Part shown: in pieces, positions 35,636 to 46,475 of the stretch
How the letters are laid out: each line of letters begins with the position of its first letter
How positions within the stretch are numbered: position 1 is the stretch's first letter
Assembly (NCBI RefSeq): GCF_027579695.1
Contig: NC_083590.1
Span: 17,218,446 to 17,282,445, forward strand
DNA length: 64,000 nucleotides
Origin: Neoarius graeffei
Lineage: Eukaryota > Chordata > Actinopteri > Siluriformes > Ariidae
Direction: 5' to 3'
Notes under the pieces: model-generated
Databases searched by the model: none
Told to the model about the DNA's origin: nothing
What the model saw: only the letters and a program-made list of their open reading frames with translations
Program-made: the position numbers and the translations under genes

Positions 35636-35640
35636 TAGGG
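35085..35640. repeat. Composite (GATA)n/(GACA)n/(AAAT)n microsatellite
   Basis: (GATA)n at 35127-35204 and 35266-35301, (GACA)n at 35221-35258 and 35604-35634. Between them lie degenerate AAGC/AAAT units. The long leucine/isoleucine/tyrosine frames on the minus strand are repeat artefacts. A shorter (GACA)n run is at 35798-35828. Confidence 0.95.
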
Positions 35641-35793
35641 CTGTGCATCTCCATCACTGTACAGTTATTAGAAACAATGTATCCCGAGTTTATCTCAAAT
35701 ATTGTATGTGGTGCACTTTTTTAATCGGGGAAATACATTGTGAATTTTTTTTCCTGGTGCACCGATGCAAGTCAGTGAATCTTACCACCTCTA

Positions 35794-35826
<33 letters not shown>

Positions 35827-36229
35827 TAAAAGGATGGATGGAGTGGGAAATGAATAGAAGTTGTGTCCTGGAATGGCTCAGTGAAGCCCAATCGTTGTGG
35901 GAATCTGCTCGGTCTTCTATCTCTGGCAGACAGGATGAAAGATGATCCAACATTGACGAATTTGAGAGGAAGGGGGTGAACTCAATATATCACTCTACTT
36001 CACTCCCACCTCACACTCCTCACAGTACACCCCTCTGACTGGAGAGTGAGTCCACATCACCATGTTATGGAGTGAGAGGAAAGTGCAGTGAGACTCTTTT
36101 ATGACAGAAATTCATTCATTCATTCATTCATTCATTCATTAATGAGAATAAATCTAAGTGAGAGTGAGCGTTGTTGAGGAACCGTTAGCACGATACATGC
36201 TACATAATGATTGCTTTCCTGTGGAGTCT

Positions 36230-36385
36230 GGTTCTTCTTCAGTTCCTCTCATGTTTTTGCACCACTGTTCCCTATGGTTTGCTCATTAGGGATCTAAACC
36301 TACACTGGAATTCTGCGAAGCTGCTTTGGGACAATGTCTGATACTAAAACTGCGATACAAATTTGAAAAAGAACTGAATAATGCT
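36230..36385 (+). repeat. SINE/LINE 3'-tail-type repeat
   Basis: GAAGCTGCTTTGGGACAATG followed by ACTGCGATACAAATTTGAA is the 3'-end motif of a dispersed fish retroposon. The 5' part has CACCACTGTTCCCTATGG. Boundaries are approximate. Confidence 0.55.
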
Positions 36386-36610
36386 TCATCAAACCCAGAC
36401 ATGGACGGAGTGTATTAGCTGCTTAATGATTTCGATATCCTCAGGGAAGAAGAATGTAAATCTTCAGAGAATTTCTTTTAGCAGCAGTGCTGAAAAACTT
36501 CAGTGTACCTTTAACATCTCATCTGGATGTAGGGCCGGTGTTTACGTCTAACATACACCTGTACATTGACTGAAAAACTTTCATAATAATGTAAAATTAT
36601 AAAAGAAAAA

Positions 36611-36645
<35 letters not shown>

Positions 36646-36939
36646 TATAAAATGATAAAATAATTGTTATATTTTGTCAAACAAATCTAGCACAGATTCT
36701 TCTACAAATTGGCTTTATAACTATTTATTTGTAGCTTTTTTTATTCAACAGTTTTGTTATTTTGGAATTTGTAAATTTCTCAGAACTTAAATCTTTTAAA
36801 GCTAGACTGCCTTTCAGATTTTTCAAGTGTAGGTCATAAAAATAATTTTCCCCAACATGCAATTATTTTTGTTTAGTGGACCGCAAGCTACTGAATTCAA
36901 ATCACAGACTTCCAATTTTATTAGTTAAAAAAAAGAACA
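36386..36939. other. AT-rich non-coding sequence with (AAT)n
   Basis: (AAT)n at 36613-36645; nothing else recognised. Confidence 0.55.
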
Positions 36940-37480
36940 ATTAATGAATTTAAGGCCACGTGGCCCTAAATTCTCTGCTATTTTTCCCTGCTTCATCATG
37001 AGCCAATACAAGATACTATGTCATGCATCACATGGTGGGCTTTCCCCGTTCACGCAAGGCATTGTGTGATACAAATTTGAAACAGGAGAGAAAAATGGAG
37101 GACATGAGTGTGCGAATGAAACGTGAAAGACCGACTACAGTAACGGAAAGCGAGAAGAAAAGACGTTATGTTATATATGAAGGAAAGGAAATGCAGAACC
37201 AAACTAATAAATATCGGCGCTCAGCGAGCACCTCGGTGTGATCAGCTGCTCGTTTAGCGACAGAATGATGGAACTGTCAGTGCACGGTCAAAGGTAAACC
37301 TGTAGATGGCAGTAATGCAACACTGTGGATGCCAGCTGCCGTAAAACCCAAAAGAAGAAGAAGAAGGTAAACCTGCGCATGCGCACACGGACTTCCTCTG
37401 TCTGCTTGACTGCACGAAGCGAGTGATTTCATGCACATTATTTGCTTTAATCCCTTCAAATTAAATAACTTCCCAGCTAA
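36940..37480. other. Dispersed-repeat-like sequence with a short open frame
   Basis: 37095-37241 has an open frame MEDMSVRMKRERPTTVTESE and ...KKRRYVIYEGKEMQNQTNKY. It is rich in K/R/E and is of the kind seen in fish repeats, followed by AAGAAGAAGAAGAAGG at 37352-37367. No domain recognised. It could be a transposon exon. Confidence 0.35.
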
Positions 37481-37597
37481 AGAATGGCCTGCTATTTTGA
37501 GATATTACAGAAATAAACATATATCACAATGACCACATTTAAGGGGGAACTAAATTTCACCGATTTTACGAAAGCGAAAGGCCGTCTAGCGTTAAAA

Positions 37598-37604
<7 letters not shown>

Positions 37605-37664
<60 letters not shown>
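37605..37664. repeat. (TA)n microsatellite
   Basis: About 30 TA units. Confidence 0.97.
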
Positions 37665-37669
<5 letters not shown>

Positions 37670-37751
37670 CAATATTGTTTGTTAATGATCAAGGCATTTT
37701 ATTGATAAAATAAATATAATAATGTTATGCATAATATATTCATATTATATA

Positions 37752-38116
37752 TCCATCCATTATCTGTAGCTATCCTGTACAGGGTCGCAGGCAAGCTGGA
37801 GCCTATCCCAGCTGACTACAGGGTAAAGGCGGGGTACACCCTGGACAAGTCGCCAGGTCATCACAGGGCTGACACATAGAGACAAACAACCATTCACACT
37901 CACATTCACACCTACGGTCAATTTAGAGTCACCAGTTAACCTAACCTGCATGTCTTTGGACTGTGGGGGAAAGTGGAGCACCCGGAGGAAACCCACGCGG
38001 ACATGGGGAGAACATGCAAACTCCACACAGAAAGGCCCTCGCCGGCCATGGGGCTCGAACCCAGAACCTTCTTGCTGTGAGGCGACAGTGCTAACCACTA
38101 CACCACTTTGCTGCCC
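37752..38116 (-). repeat. tRNA-derived SINE, variant
   Basis: The minus-strand copy starts with ATCCATCCATTATCTGTAGC (variant tail) and ends with the head complement ACCACTACACCACTTTGCTG. The middle matches the common SINE. Confidence 0.93.
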
Positions 38117-38636
38117 TCATATTATGTATCAAAAATTATATTTATTATATAGTATATAATAAATATAAATATATTTTAAATAAGAAAATAATATAATAAT
38201 GCTATGTTTTAATATTTTGATATATATAGTTTGTAGAGAAACGGGGCACGCTACCTCAGAATAAGTTTGTCAAAAAAAAAAGAAAAGGTAAACTTGTTTT
38301 CTTGGACATTCTAAATTGAGCAGAAATATTTGAAGCATCATCGCCTGAACAGGAAATCAAGTTTGGAGAAAAAAATTCAGCTGTAAATTTTGTGATGTGT
38401 AAATTGAATTTAATGCACAGCACACATTTATTTGGCTGACAAAGTCATATTTACTGTACAGTATATGTTGTTTACAGTATAATAGTTTTTATTTATTTTG
38501 TACTTTATAGATTAAGCCATGTATTTATGGCAAAATTAGAAAAAAGTATAAGTGAGTCATTTTTTCATGCATTCTCATTTCAAATCGCTATACAGTACCA
38601 CAAAAATAAACTTTTCCTACACTGGACTCCTTTTAT
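38117..38636. other. AT-rich non-coding sequence
   Basis: No repeat termini, RNA gene or coding frame recognised. Confidence 0.5.
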
Positions 38637-38787
38637 GTTGAACTGTGGGTGGTAAAAGAGAGCAACTGGACTTGCTTGAAGATTCTTGAAGACGTTTCAC
38701 CTCTCATCCAAAAGGCTTCTTCAGTTCTGTCTGACTGGTAGGGAGCCTCAGGTATTTATCCTCTCATGGATGAAAAGCTCATCTAAG

Positions 38788-39485
38788 GCTACGTTTACAT
38801 TAGACCGTATCTGTCTCGTTTTCTTCACGGATGCACTGTCCGTTTACATTAAACCGCCTGGAAACGCCAGGAAACGGGAATCCGCCAGTGTCCACGTATT
38901 CAATCCAGATCGTGTCAGCTCCGGTGCTGTGTAAACATTCAGAATACGCGGATACGCTGTGCTGAGCTCTAGCTGGCGTCTCATTGGACAACGTCACTGT
39001 GACATCCACCTTCCTGATTCACTGGCGTTGGTCATGTGACGCGACTGCTGAAAAACGGCGCGGACTTCCGCCTTGTATCACCTTTCATTAAAGAGTATAA
39101 AAGTATGAAAATACTGCAAATACTGATGCAAATACTGCCCATTGTGTAGTTATGATTGTCTTTAGGCTTGCCATCCTTCCACTTGCAAGTGGTAAGTGAT
39201 ATGCGCTGGGATCACACACACAGTGGCTCAGTCCCGAATCGTGGCTTGTGCACTTCACTCGCGCGCTCTGTGAGCTGCACAGGGCCGGAGTGCGCACCCT
39301 CCAGAGGGCACTCGCTGTTCAGGGCGGAGTGATTTGGAGCGCAGGATGCCTGCGGAGCCGAGCGTATCCGTGTATTGGCGTTGCTGTGTGCACGCAAATC
39401 GTGTATTGGTGTTGCTGTGTGCACACTAATCGTTTTAAAAACGTTAATCTGATGATCCGCTGATACGGTCTAATGTAAACATGGG
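38788..39485. mobile_element. MITE, hAT-like, in the left Penelope arm
   Basis: Inverted ends GGCTACGTTTACATTAGACC and GGTCTAATGTAAACATGGGC; CTAAGG on both sides is compatible with an 8-bp duplication. The intact right arm (CTAAGGTGTTG) shows the empty site. No coding sequence. Confidence 0.8.
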
Positions 39486-39608
39486 CTAAGGTGTTGTTGA
39501 GTCATCCTGTTGGTGTGGGTCACTGGGGGCTGGTTGTGAACGGCCTCGAGAGTCATTAGGGTGATCAATGGAATGCTGATTCTCTCTGTTCTCCTGTGAG
39601 ACAGTCAC

Positions 39609-40017
39609 TACGTTCACATGCACATAGAGAGAATCGAATTTCTGCCGTTGCTCGACTGAAATCGAAGTTCAAAATGCCATGTATACACCTTAATTCGGCT
39701 GAAATTGAACCGAACTTGATTTCTCGGAATCGAGCTACACGACCTAGTTTATGCGATTTCTGCCGAGCTACTTTGTGCATGTATACCCTATCGAGCTAGT
39801 TGTCGAGCTACTTCCGGAAGTGACGAGTGACGAGACCACAAGCGGGAAACACAACAGCCTCGGTCGGCATGACAATGAATCATGACAACGGCATGAATCT
39901 TTTCTTTTTGTGGCATTGTTTGCACTGTTAAAATTTAGCTCACTTACTGTATCATCAAATACATCTGTACAGCTGTTTCATAGCTGTGAATTGTGTACAT
40001 AAACAAGTCATTGTATT

Positions 40018-40092
<75 letters not shown>

Positions 40093-40610
40093 AACATCTG
40101 AAGAATGTCAATAAAAACAAAACAATTGAACTTAGTTTTTGTGTGTTTATTAAGACATAAGTTAAATTGTAAGCAAAAAATATATTTTTTTGTAAGCAAA
40201 AAATGGACTTTAGAAAAATATTATTGTGCAAAATAAGTTGTCTTACAAAACAGTGGTCTGCGCCGGACAGTTTGTAGCCATAGTCTGTTAGAGCAAGCCT
40301 AACAGCTTGAACACGGAACTAGTGTTGCCAGATTGGGGATGTTAAGTGCATTTTAGCGGATTTGAACATGTTTTGGGCTGGAAAACGTCAGCAGTATCTG
40401 GCAACACTATAGCTCTTCTTCATGACGACAACCGGAAGTGTACCAACACGATGGGGCGTGTAGCACCACGTGTGGCTCGGGTGCACAATGCACCTTGCAC
40501 AATAGCCCGATTTCACTTGTGCATGTAGGATTGGATTTCTCAGGCACCCCTGCTGGGACCCTTTGCTCGATTACCAACAGCAGCTCGATTTGGACGTGCA
40601 TGTAAACGTA
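39609..40610. mobile_element. MITE with an internal (TA)n tract in the left Penelope arm
   Basis: Inverted ends TACGTTCACATGCACAT and ACGTGCATGTAAACGTA, flanked by AGTCACT-like repeats. A (TA)n run at 40031-40088 lies inside. The intact right arm again shows the empty site. 1.0 kb, no credible gene. Confidence 0.8.
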
Positions 40611-40767
40611 GTCACTGAAAACAGCTGGGTTTTGGTGTGCATTCAGTTGTCTGGGAAGTGTGCCAAGGACTGCATTGTAGGTGGCTGATAAATGATGTCT
40701 TAGACCCCAACCTCTGTTCAGTGATGGCCATCACTTCGGCCATCGCTGAACAGAGGTGGGGGTCTAA

Positions 40768-41104
40768 GGCCCTGTCCACACGGCAACGGATTCAGGTGAC
40801 TCTGATACAATTGTTTATCGTTTCGGCCTGGCGTCCACACGGCACCGGCGTTTTGGGTGCCTCAAAATGCAATCTTTTGAGAACGGGTTCCAGAGTGGAA
40901 AGATCTGGCAACGTTGCCGTTGCGAAGTCGTCTGGATGAGTAGAACGGATTTGTTTACGATGATGTCACAACCACATGACTGTGAGTGCTTCACGCCGGG
41001 TAGAAGTGTAACGAACTCGATGCGAGTTGTCAACAAATCCTATAACTTGGTTCATGAAATGCGCTTACAAAATATTTTCACTGTGAATATTTATTGTGTA
41101 ATGG

Positions 41105-41143
<39 letters not shown>

Positions 41144-42424
41144 ACCCTTAGGGCAGAGTCAATCCTGCCAGCAAAAATAGGGAAAAAAAGGAGCGATCTC
41201 ACCTCTTCAGATGTTGGTTAAGGGTAGCCTACATCCACACGACAATGGCAACGAGATGTTATTTAAAAATATATCGCGTCCAAATGGGCAACGATCAGTA
41301 AAATATCAGGTCCATATGGCAACGCAACGCTTGCTGAAAATGATGCAATACACATGCCACACCTCTAGGGGCGCTGTAAGACGGTCCCTTCGGAGACACC
41401 AGAACAATAGAAGAAGTAAGGACGCATGCGCATAAACTATTATGCGCGAGACTTCATATTAGCCACAAAGTCAGGAAAATCTGTTCGTAAAATTACATTA
41501 TAATGACCAAATACAATGAAAAGTATTTTTCCAGTCTCACCTGTGAAAGGTAATCCCATGTGATCTTGTTTGGACGGCAAACCTGTTGGTACAGTTAAAC
41601 GCAGCTAATCTTTATTCTCCGCTTTGACCTATCCAATATGGCGGCGAGGATGACGTATGATTCTCCGCGGAAGGCGGCGTCTTTAATGGTCCGGAATAAA
41701 TTGAATGCTGCACGTTGATGGATTAATTTGTTGTTTCTCACCTGTGAAAGGTAATCCCATGTGATCTCGTTTGGACGGCAAACCTGTTGGTACAGTTAAA
41801 CGCAGCACATGAATGAGGCATCTTTATTCTCTGCTTTGACCCATCCAATATGGCGGTGAGGATGACGTATGATTCTACGCGGAAGGCGGCGTCTTTAATG
41901 GTCCGGAATAAATTGAATGCTACACGTTGATGGATTAATTTGCTCTTCTACGCCCTTTTTGAGGAATGTATTGTAGGATTTAACCCAACATCTGAAGAGG
42001 TGAGATCGCTCCTTTTTTTCCCTATTTTTGCTGGCGGGATTGACTCTGCCCTAAGGGTTATTCTCTCTCTCTCTCTCTCTCTCTGCACCATTACACAATA
42101 AATATTCACAGTGAAAATATTTTGTAAGCGCGTTTCATGAACCAAGTTATAGGATTTGTTGACAACTCGCATCGAGTTCGTTACACTTCTACCCGTCGTG
42201 AAGCACTCACAGTCATGTGGTTGTGACGTCATCGTAAACAAATCCGTTCTACTCATCCAGACGACTTCGCAACAGCAATGTTGCCAGATCTTTCCACTCT
42301 GGAACCCGTTCTCAAAAAGATTGCGTTTTGGGCACCCAAAACGCCGGTGCCATGTGGAAGCCAGGCCTAAACGATAAGCAATTGTATCGGAGTCACCTGA
42401 ATCCGTTGCCGTGTGGACAGGGCC
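40768..42424. mobile_element. Large inverted-repeat element with ~450-bp arms at the centre of the palindrome
   Basis: Left arm 40768-41220 and right arm 41978-42424 run from GGCCCTGTCCACACGGCAAC inward to CACCTCTTCAGATGTTGG. The ends resemble hAT-type MITEs of fish, but the family is not certain. (GA)n at 41108-41140 and its complement at 42060-42084 are part of the arms. The loop (41221-41977) holds a 200-bp tandem duplication. Confidence 0.75.
41535..41943 (+). repeat. Tandem duplication, two ~200-bp units
   Basis: Unit 1 starts TCTCACCTGTGAAAGGTAAT at 41535 and unit 2 at 41735. Each ends CACGTTGATGGATTAATTTG. They differ by a few substitutions and a short AGCACATGAATGAGGC insertion in unit 2. 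Confidence 0.9.
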
Positions 42425-42800
42425 TTAGACATCATTTATCAGCCACCTACAATGCAGTCCTTGGCACACTTCCCAGACAACTGAATGCACACCAAAACCC
42501 AGCTGTTTTCAGTGTCGCACAGGAGAACAGAGAGAATCAGCATTCCATTGATCACTCTAACGGGCAATCCATTGATCACCCTAATGACTCTCTAGGCCGT
42601 TCACAACCAGCCCCCAGTGACCCACACCAACAGGATGACTCAACAACACCTTAGATGAGCTTTTCATCCATGAGAGGATAAATACCTGAGGCTCCCTACC
42701 AGTCAGACAGAACTGAATAAGCCTTTTGGATGAGAGGTGAAACGTCTTCAAGAATTTTCAAGCAAGTCCAGTCGCTCTCTTTTACCACCCACAGTTTACC
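42424..42800 (+). pseudogene. Penelope-like element 3' end, + strand arm
   Basis: The frame GLRHHLSATYNAVLGTLPRQ just downstream of the MITE is the C-terminal tail that follows the GIY-YIG domain in vertebrate Penelope-like elements. It continues to DDSTTP-stop at 42654. The 3' UTR follows with GATGAGAGGTGAAACGTC at 42729-42746. Its inverted counterpart is spread over 38637-40768. Confidence 0.75.
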
Positions 42801-42936
42801 ATGACCTGGATGACTGAGAATCTTCACAGACATCCTTTTATGTTGACATGCCCCATATGTGGCTTATATTTACATATATTATGCTATGTTTTGATATTTA
42901 CACATGGACACACACACTCACTGGCCACTTTAAAGG

Positions 42937-43694
42937 GGAACTGAAGGCAAATTTTTTATCATCAGAATTCTCATTTATTCATTCATTCATTCATTCATCA
43001 AATTTATCTCATTCTATTAAATATCGGAATGCATTTTTGATCGCTATTTTGTCACTGCTATAGCAAGTTATGAGTATTTGAAATATGCTCTGTAATATAT
43101 CAGTCCATATGTCAAAGCAATGGCCATAAATGAGATTCATTGAGACCTGTGCGAGACATCGTAGGACGGAAGTAAAATGTACAGCGGAACTCAAAGACCA
43201 ACATCTGCCAACGTTGTCAAAAGATGCGCGCGCCCTCTTTCGAATGCTGATGTAATCAAGCCGGAAGTTTGTTTTGTTTTGATAGCGATCAGGAAAGTTT
43301 GAAAAAAGTAGGCAGTAATCGTCATTTAAACTCGTTGTTGTGCAATATTTTGTTTGGAAAACACTTCATTTGGTGGAATAAATGTGACACAAGATGCCAA
43401 GTACGTGTTTTACACCTAGTTGTGGTCTGGCTGATGCTTCACGTTTCGAAGTCTCGCACAAGTCTCGTGAAGATCGCACGGATAAGCGACGCCTGCCGTG
43501 GACCAAATAAGCTAAATTCAACATGGCTAAAAACCGAATAGGCTGATAAGTATAATATTTAACTGCAATTAGTTGCCAATATGAGTCATGATATACAGTA
43601 AGGTTACTAAAACCGAAAATGTAATTGAATAACACGTTAATTAAGAAATAAAGCAAGCCTTCGCAGTAAACATCATTCATACTTAAGAGGAAAT
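42937..43694. other. Inserted DNA left of the ISL2EU-like miniature; unrecognised
   Basis: It starts at a TTAA inside the Tc1-like copy (TTTAAAGGGGAACTGAAGGC) and contains (ATTC)n at 42973-42997. A short frame from 43394 reads MPSTCFTPSCGLADASRFEV, with a C-x4-C start reminiscent of a zinc-binding transposon protein. A TTAA-targeting element (Kolobok or piggyBac type) is possible, but the right border was not found. Confidence 0.35.
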
Positions 43695-43783
43695 TGCGTG
43701 CGCAGCCTGGACTCAAAAAAGACTCAGCGACGGTCAGACTGACTTTTGGCGATGGTAGAGAAGAGAAGAAATATTTGGAAGAA

Positions 43784-43973
43784 ATGCCTAGTTGTTGTGT
43801 TGTCGGGTGTCAGAATCGTAGCAGTGATGGGGTTAAAATGTACAGAATTCCAGCAGGATCTCACCCATTCCAAAAAAATCGCCGACGTCTATGACTACAA
43901 GCCATCAAACGTGTAGACTGGGATGAAAGCACTATCAAAAATGCGTGGGTTTGCAGCGCCCACTTCATCACAG
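43784..43973 (+). pseudogene. THAP-domain first exon with a premature stop
   Basis: ATG 43784 gives MPSCCVVGCQNRSSDGVKMY, RIPAG, QKNRRRL, then TGA (43892-43894), and reading on LQAIKRVDWDESTIKNAWV and CSAHFITG up to CAG|GTAAGA. The stop replaces the usual W of RRxxWLxAIxR. THAP residues C-x4-C and C-x2-H are otherwise present. The donor position equals that of the THAP exon at 49033. Confidence 0.8.
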
Positions 43974-44083
43974 GTAAGATCAGGCTATTTATTAAATCTT
44001 ACTTTTTTATTCTTTCTAGTCTTCGTTTATTGATGTAGCAAAATACTTTGGTAACGTTTGTCTGATTAGCTGGGTCATAGTTA

Positions 44084-44422
44084 CACAATGTAATGAATAT
44101 TGTTAGCATCATCAATTTCAGTGTAAAACACGTTCTGTACATGCCCGCACATAACATAATCATATGCGTCTAAAGACTTGTAGGCACGAAGTTTTTCGTG
44201 GGTGTACACTGAAGTCTTGTCAATAAGGTACGAGTATATATCTGGCCATTGTATAACAGGGAACTTACTAACATCGTCCGTCCACTCTTTAATTAAATGC
44301 GGATCCGGTAGGCGATGTCCACTTGTTAGAGTTAACTTATTTATGTAGCATTCTTGATCTTGTAACGACAATTGTTTTGCATAATCTGACAGCTCATAAT
44401 GCCGGTCTATGGGCAGCGCCAT
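44084..44422 (-). pseudogene. First exon of a YqaJ-type exonuclease gene of an ISL2EU-like element
   Basis: From ATG 44422 on the minus strand: MALPIDRHYELSDYAKQLSL, CYINKLTLTSGHRLPDP, FPVIQWPDIYSYLIDKTSVY and LRAYKSLDAYDYVMCGHVQN. These blocks in this order are typical of teleost proteins with a downstream SWIM zinc finger and YqaJ-like recombinase/exonuclease domain, which is absent here. A frame stop follows near 44081. The gene converges on the THAP exon of the same element. Confidence 0.65.
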
Positions 44423-44962
44423 TGTTTCTGAGTCCAGGCTGCGCGCGCATCCTAGCAATGGTCGGTTTGTTTACAAACATGCGAAGGGGTCTTTGGCTGC
44501 AAGAGTGGAACCCAATATGTTCTGTTTTCTGTTGCATGCTGAGATGCTTTTCTGTTCACCATGGTTGTAAAGAGTGATTATATGAGTTACTATATCCTTC
44601 CTGGCAAAAGCACCTTGAATCAATCTGGCCGTTTTCCTCTGACCTCGCTTATCAACAAGGCGTTTGTTTACTTTCCACCCACAGAACCGTCACTCACTCA
44701 CTCAGTGTTTTTTGCACCATTCTATCTGTGTAAACTCTAGAGACTGTGTGTGTGTATATGAAAACCCCAGGAGATCAGCAGTTTCTGAAATACTCAAACC
44801 AGCAGTCTGTCTGGCTCAAACCAACACCCATACCACAGTGAAATAAAGTCACAATTTTTCCCATTCGGATGTTTGAACATTGTAAACATTTACTGAAGCT
44901 CTTGATTTGTACAAACAGCAGGTGTATGGATGAGTGTTCCTAATAAAGTGGCCTGTGAGTGC

Positions 44963-45844
44963 ATCTACAGAATTTGATTCAGGTGCTTATTTGGTCAGCT
45001 CTTACCGTATTCGTTTTCAGTCTTTTTTTTTAAACAAATATATATTTTTGTTTCTAGCATTTCCATTTTGTCACATGACCCACATCAAGTACCGAACCCT
45101 TGTAATCTCTCTGTGGAAATGAAAGACGTTTTTATGGCCAGATCTCCGTGTCATTATTAAACCATATATCATATTTTTCCAAAATGATGATTTAATCTTA
45201 AATTCCACTCACGTTAATGAAAGATGCCCTTTGGTGATCATCCCACAGCATCCTGATACTGAGCAGGGATATAGTGTGGTGGGCAGGGCCTGTGAGAGAG
45301 TGACAGAGAAGCTGGAATGAGCCGAGTCATCTGTAGAGGTGTAACTGAACACCGTGCTGCAGTGTGATAGCCTGCAGCAGCTGCTCCTGCTCCCGGTAAT
45401 GCCTTGATGGATGCTTGAAATCCTTTAACCTCGACGTTCTGTTTCTTTAACTCCTGTGATCCTGGGTCACTTCAGGAAAAGTGAGTTTGTTCATATGTGA
45501 GACAGCTGAAGCACAGGCATTACATTTGCGTAAAACCAGGTTGTACCATCTGAAGAAAAATGAAAGCATTATTTCAAAAACTAGGTCATTTATCCTGATA
45601 TGATGGTTTAGTCTTAATCTAAAGTTGTACGTCTTAAAAACTTTTCATGATTATTTCCTGAAGATTTGCATTTACACTTTCTAACAGCATTAGAACGTTC
45701 TCTGACAAGTTATACTTCTGTTATACAGTACTTTCCTCATGAAGACAGCACACACCATCCATAGCTATAGGTTATTTTATATTATTTTTTTTCCTTGAAG
45801 CATCTCACCACCATTATATCGCCATTATATTTCAGGAGTATACA
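44963..45844. other. Non-coding sequence, nothing recognised
   Basis: Largely unique-looking DNA. 45250-45420 is more GC-rich and could be conserved non-coding sequence, but nothing in it can be named. Confidence 0.5.
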
Positions 45845-46233
45845 TGTTTTATTCTATCCACATTCACTGGATATGAGCAATCGCATGCCCTGATTAGCTA
45901 CTCTACTACTAGGCTATCAGCTCATATACAGTGAGTAGAGAAAAACAAAATGTCAGAGCATGTTGCTGAACCAACCAAGGACAAAATAAAAACTCTGCTT
46001 GAAAACAAAACCCCCCAAAAAACATACTGTGCATATAATTTTTATTTTTCAAGAATTATTATCATCGCATTTTTCACAAAATGCTCCTGTCATTTCGCCA
46101 GTTTGTTTACATTCTAATTGGAAATGATTTTGTTGGACGTTTTGTATAAAGTTTTTATTTATCGAATTTGCAAAAAATATAAATAAAAATGCTCCGTTTC
46201 TCAAAATCCAATGAATGTGGATAGAATAAAACA
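45845..46233. mobile_element. Short TIR element with a possible Crypton-type N-terminal exon
   Basis: Inverted ends GTTTTATTCTATCCACATTC (45845) and GAATGTGGATAGAATAAAAC (to 46233) enclose 390 bp. A short frame from ATG 45950 reads MSEHVAEPTKDKIKTLLENK, recalling the N-terminal block (LLxxKDxxNT) of Crypton-derived KIAA1958-like proteins, then decays into A-rich sequence. The family call is tentative. Confidence 0.5.
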
Positions 46234-46475
46234 GTTATTCTACTCAATCTCATCATACATGGCTTATAGACAACTCCGTGCTATGCACCTCATCGGCTAT
46301 CAGCTCATGTACGACTCAATTTTGTGGAATAACTGTTAAATGTACACATGAACTCACTGAGCGGCTTTTGAAAACACATCTGGGTCAAAATTTTATACTA
46401 CAAATGAAACGTTATGAAATATTAGTGAAAAATAGAGTTGAACAGGTTTTGAGCAGAGACTACAGCAAAACTAGG

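Larger units (their letters stand above)
38637..40768 (-). pseudogene. Penelope-like element 3' end, - strand arm, split by two MITEs
   Basis: Minus-strand pieces 40768-40614, 39608-39486 and 38788-38637 are the inverted equivalent of 42424-42800. At the inner end the frame reads PSLNRGWGLRHHLSATYN, so this arm extends further upstream than the + arm. A 70-bp imperfect hairpin (40700-40767, AGACCCCAACCTCTGTTCAG against its complement) lies at the tip. Two MITEs interrupt the arm (38788-39485 and 39609-40610). Confidence 0.75.
43695..44449. mobile_element. Miniature ISL2EU-like transposon
   Basis: The 21-bp inverted ends TGCGTGCGCAGCCTGGACTC(A) (43695) and the complement (44429-44449) enclose the THAP first exon running right and the YqaJ-type first exon running left. 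The layout matches the larger element at 47793-49344, with a different TIR sequence, so two distinct families were reduced in the same way. AT may be the flanking duplication, but this is uncertain. Confidence 0.65.
42917..44962 (-). mobile_element. Degraded Tc1/mariner-like element, copy 2, interrupted by other insertions
   Basis: The outer ends are ACACTCACTGGCCACTTTAA at 42917 and TAATAAAGTGGCCTGTGAGT near 44960, inverted copies of the ends of the element at 5482-6999. 44475-44960 aligns with 5530-6020 of that copy (GCAAGAGTGGAACCCAATAT, ATCAGCAGTTTCTGAAA). On the minus strand this part corresponds to a Tc1-type transposase region (a VSRVYTE-like stretch in the better copy), now full of stops. 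The gap 42937-44480 holds an ISL2EU-like miniature and other inserted DNA. Confidence 0.65.
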
